Below the pieces are notes generated by a model. It made no database searches. It had not been told where the DNA came from and saw nothing but the letters and a program-made list of their open reading frames with translations. From assembly GCA_045107135.1 (NCBI GenBank), contig JASFZI010000105.1, positions 1 through 10,469 on the forward strand: DNA of 10,469 bases, in the 5' to 3' direction. Position 1 is the stretch's first letter. Every line of letters starts with the position of its first letter. The stretch comes from UBA6164 sp045107135. GTDB lineage: Bacteria; Patescibacteriota; Gracilibacteria; BD1-5; UBA6164. Positions 7,054 to 10,469 of the stretch are shown in pieces. The position numbers and the translations under genes are program-made.

Positions 7054-8499
7054 ATGTGATTTAAGAAAAATAATATTAATAAAGCATCACCGTTAGTCCC
7101 TAATCTGATATGACTAGTAGCATTATGTCTGATTTTTTTGTTCTGATTGGTTTTGATTAAAAATATAGAATTTTTCAATTTAATGGTAGATACAGATAAT
7201 AGCCTTAATCCAAATACTCAAGAAAATTCACAAGACATTATAAGTACAGGTAAAAATGAGACAAATAATACTGCTAATATTATAGAAGAAAAACTAAAAG
7301 CAGAAAATAAAATAAATATATTAGTTGTTTGAAGATGATGATGAAGTCATGATGCTCCAAATTTAACTGATACAATAATTTTAGCTAGTATAAATACAAA
7401 AATAAAAACAATAAGCATGTTGTCTATTCCTAGGGATTTTTATGTTAATTATCCTTGAAAAGACAAAGATTGAAAAATTAATTGATTATATGCAAAATAT
7501 AAATTTGAAAGTAGTTCTGCAAAAACTTGAATGGAAATTCTAAAAAAGAAAGTTTCAGAGATTACTTGAGAAGAAATTGATTATTTTATTAATGTAGATT
7601 TTAACTGATTTATAGATATTATTGATACTATTTGATGAATAGAAATAGAGATTCCTACTCATTTTATAGATAATGAATATCCTGATGGAAACTGGTGATA
7701 TAAAACACTTGTTTTTAAAAAATGAACATGGATATTTGATTGAGATAATGCATTAAAATATGCAAGAAGTAGACATTCTACAAGTGATTTTGATAGATCG
7801 ATGAGACAACAACAAGTAATAAAAGCTATTAAAGATAAATTATCATGAAGTTATTTTTTAACTTCTCCCCTTAAAGTAAAAGAGTTATATGATGTTTTTG
7901 TTAATCGTGTTTATACAGATCTAAAATTATCAACAATTATTAAGTTAGCTTACCAATTGAATTCAACTACAGATTTTAAGGTAATATCTTCAAATTTGAA
8001 CGATTCATGTTTTTATTGAAGTAGTAATTGTAAAACTTGAGGTTTTCTGTATACTCCTAGTAGAGATTTTTTTTGATGAATGTCTGTTTTATTAGCTGAA
8101 TGAACCAATATTTCAACTCTAAGTAATTATGAAATCTTACATAAATATACAAATATAGTTTTTAATTATCCAAAAATTTTTGAAAAGGATTATAAAATAA
8201 ATATATTTAATTCCCTTAAAATTAATCATTTAGCATGAGAGTTAAGTAATAATATAGTTAGATATTGATTTAATATCCCTTTAAAAAATTCAATTTGAAA
8301 TACTAGTACGCTATATCCTAAATCAGTTATTTATTTTAATAATATTGATAGTAATTCTCCAGTAATTAACGCATTAAAGAACTTTTATGATTGAGAATTT
8401 ATTCAAATATATTCTCCTAAATATTCAAAAGATAATGCAAATATAGAAATAATAATATGAGAAGATTATTTATGAGATAATAATAAGTTTAAATTTTAA
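7054..8499 (+). CDS. LytR-CpsA-Psr (LCP) family wall-polymer ligase with LytR_C domain (481 aa)
   Basis: LCP enzymes transfer lipid-linked polymers, such as teichoic acid or capsule, to peptidoglycan on the outer face of the membrane. The protein has a short basic N-terminus, one membrane helix (about residues 18-36), a variable linker and then the LCP domain from about residue 87. Conserved parts are ILVVGRGGGSHDAPNLTDT, SIPRD (124-128), VDFNGFIDIIDTIGGIEI, and YARSRH (236-241) with DFDRSMRQQQ (245-254). These supply the Arg and Asp residues that hold the pyrophosphate lipid. A C-terminal domain from about 380 (INIFNSLKINHLAGELSNN) matches LytR_C. By my count about 30 of 33 glycines are TGA, including three in a row at 7336-7344. 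ATG at 7054 puts the membrane helix near the N-terminus as expected; a later ATG at 7186 would delete it. The class A PBP gene follows after 9 bases, so the two are probably one transcript. Confidence 0.93.
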
Positions 8500-8508
8500 A
8501 TTTAAGTT

Positions 8509-10469
8509 ATGACAATAGCAAGAAAAAAGCTGAAAACAACTTACACTAGAAAAATGAATAGTAAAACAAAAAAAATATTAAAGAAAAAATGATGAAATGT
8601 CTTTTTAAAAATAATGATGTGGCTAATACTTTTTTTTATAATATTTTCACTTTTATGAGGTTATTATCTTTATAATAAACATATAGTTTGATTACCATTA
8701 GTAAGTGAATTAGAAAATCTAGAAATTGCAGAATCATCAATAATTTATGATAGAGATTGAAATGAATTATATAAGATTTTCAAAGAAAAAAGAACTTACG
8801 TTCCAATTGAGGATATTAATGAAAATATGATTAATGCAATAATAGCAATTGAAGATAAAAGATATTGGACCAATCCGTGAGTTGATGTTATATGACTATT
8901 CAGAGCATGATTAAATTATATTATTTGAAATGCAAGTTGAGTTAAAGGTACTTCAACTCTAACTCAACAGTTGATAAGAAATACTATAATAAAAAATGAG
9001 AAAAGCTTAGATAGAAAAATAAAAGAAATATATCTAGCTTATAAATTAACTTCAAGTGTATCAAAAGAAAAAATACTAGAATTGTATTTAAACAAAATTT
9101 CTTACTGACACAATGCATTTGGTATTGAAGAAGCAGCCAAAACATTTTTTGGTAAAAGTTCTAAGGATATTTGAGTATTAGAGTCTTCTATATTGGCATC
9201 ATTACCTAAATGACCAACTTATTATTCTCCTTATAATCATCCTGATAGAGTAATATGATATCCATATATATATACATCAGAGAATGAAATTTTAGAAGAA
9301 ACAATAAAAATCATTTCAAAAAAAGACACCATAATAAATGCTGAAATTTTATCAAAATTTACTAATTTTATTAATGATTTAAAAGCAAGTAAACTTCAGT
9401 GAACAAATAAAATATTAATATGTAATATTAAAAAAGAATATTTTAAAAACCCTATAAGAGTTGATAATGATTGATGTTCAATAATTGAATATCCTGACTT
9501 AATAGGTTTTTTAAATAGTATCAAGATTCCTGTTGAAAATAGTTTTATAGAATATGAAACATGAAGAAAAGATAGAGTTCTTTGAAGAATGCTTGAAGAT
9601 AATTATATTAATTTTGAAGAATACAAAGATTCTATTATTAGTGCAATATGAATGAAATTTAATGAAGCTAGAGAAAATATTAAATCTCCTCATTTTGTCT
9701 TTTATGTAAAAGAATATCTTGAAGAAAAATTTTGACAAGAGATAGTATCTATAGGTTGACTAAAAATTTATACTACTCTTGATCCAAAATTACAAGAAAA
9801 AGCAGAAGAATTAATTGAAAAACAATCAGAAATTAATGCAACAAAATTTGCTGCAGATAATGCTGCATTAGTAAGTATTGATAACAAAACATGAGAAATA
9901 TTATCAATGGTTTGATGAAGAGATTATTTTGATATAGATAATAAATGAAATGTAAATATAATTACATCAAAATTACAACCATGAAGTACATTTAAACCAT
10001 TTGTTTATTCACTTGGAATACTTAATAATCCTATTTGAACTAAAACTCCTATTTATGATTTAGAAACAAACTTCACTTCATGATATACTCCATCAAATTT
10101 TGATTGAAGTTTTATGTGAAAAATAAATATAGCAACAGCTCTGAATAATTCAAGAAATATACCTGCAATCAAAATGTTTTTTATGGCATGATGAGAATCA
10201 GTTATAGTTAATTTTATGAAAAAATTATGAGTTGAATCCCTTAAAACTCATTGAATGTATTGAGCTCCTTTGAGTCTATGAACGTGAGAAATGACACCAC
10301 TTGAATTAGCAACTGCATATAGCGTATTCGCAAATTTATGAATAAAAAGAGAAATAACTCCAATACTAAAAATTGTTGATTCTAAATGAAATATAATTGA
10401 AGAAAGAATAGAAAAAGAAGAAGAAAAACAAATAATGTCAGAAAATCAGGCATATATTATCAATAGTAT
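8509..10469 (+). CDS. Class A penicillin-binding protein (PBP1A-type), cut at the window end (653 aa seen)
   Basis: This bifunctional enzyme polymerises lipid II and crosslinks peptidoglycan on the outer face of the membrane. A Lys/Arg-rich N-terminus and one membrane helix (about 32-54) are followed by a GT51 glycosyltransferase domain. It has AIEDKRYWTNPGVD with E115/D116 (catalytic Glu E115), GTSTLTQQ (147-154), and RKIKEIYLAYKL then ILELYLNKISYG. The transpeptidase domain has the SxxK motif in PGSTFKPF (S493, K496) and SxN as SRN (548-550). The KTG motif would lie past the edge. The usual His of EDxxFxxHxG is Asn. Between the two domains lies an extra segment of about 100 residues (about 248-350) with two Cys (C305, C323), before GRKDRVLGRMLEDNYI, where ordinary PBPs are shorter. 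The glycine before the active Ser is TGA. There is no stop in frame before the window ends. Confidence 0.93.

Noticed and set aside
691..8499. Broken genes or pseudogenes caused by many in-frame TGA
   Set aside because: The interruptions are all TGA with no frameshifts, TAA or TAG, and the motifs on both sides are intact; recoding explains all of them.
9511..9738. Minus-strand open frame of 75 codons, Phe/Ile-rich
   Set aside because: It is antisense to the PBP gene, in an AT-rich stretch; no family pattern.
91..10469. Mycoplasma-type code (UGA as Trp)
   Set aside because: UGA falls at conserved glycines (Walker A, DGE, PGSTFK), not at conserved Trp, and Trp is written TGG, as in the KDW end of the batC-like protein.

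Overview
The window reads correctly only with UGA decoded as glycine (translation table 25). With the standard code every gene breaks into fragments. With UGA as Gly, ten continuous genes appear, and UGA falls on conserved glycines: before the MoxR Walker A box, in the DGE motif of a von Willebrand A protein, and just before the SxxK serine of a penicillin-binding protein. UGG is kept for Trp, and all nine complete ends plus the end of the short YbaB gene are UAA. This code, the strong AT richness and the compact layout point to Candidate Phyla Radiation bacteria of the Absconditabacteria (SR1) or Gracilibacteria (BD1-5/GN02) lineages. The sequence alone does not separate the two.

Layout. 91-657 (+): a HAD-like protein with its own promoter. 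691-1371 (-): an acidic, coiled-coil protein of unknown function. These two converge on a perfect hairpin terminator at 645-674. 1499-1822 (+): the nucleoid-associated protein YbaB/EbfC, divergent from the acidic protein and with a good promoter. 1871-6859 (-): a six-gene operon, transcribed from right to left as moxR, DUF58, BatD-C-terminus-like membrane protein, batA-like VWA, batB-like VWA and batC-like TPR protein. It converges with ybaB on a second two-way hairpin at 1845-1872. 7054-8499 (+): a LytR-CpsA-Psr (LCP) wall-polymer ligase. 8509 to the window end (+): a class A penicillin-binding protein, cut off by the window edge. The last two are divergent from moxR across a 194-bp intergenic region.

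How the parts fit. LCP and the bifunctional PBP form a two-gene cell-wall unit: PBP polymerises and crosslinks peptidoglycan, and LCP attaches a secondary polymer. The divergent MoxR/Bat operon is a typical membrane-bound AAA+ and VWA metal-binding complex, thought from other bacteria to act in envelope integrity or stress tolerance or as a chaperone. It is a reduced version: no full-length BatD and no BatE follow batC.

No gene has a convincing Shine-Dalgarno sequence. The promoters I can propose give 5' leaders of about 22-29 nt. There are no tRNAs, rRNAs, CRISPR arrays, transposons or phage genes. No gene-free stretch exceeds 200 bases.
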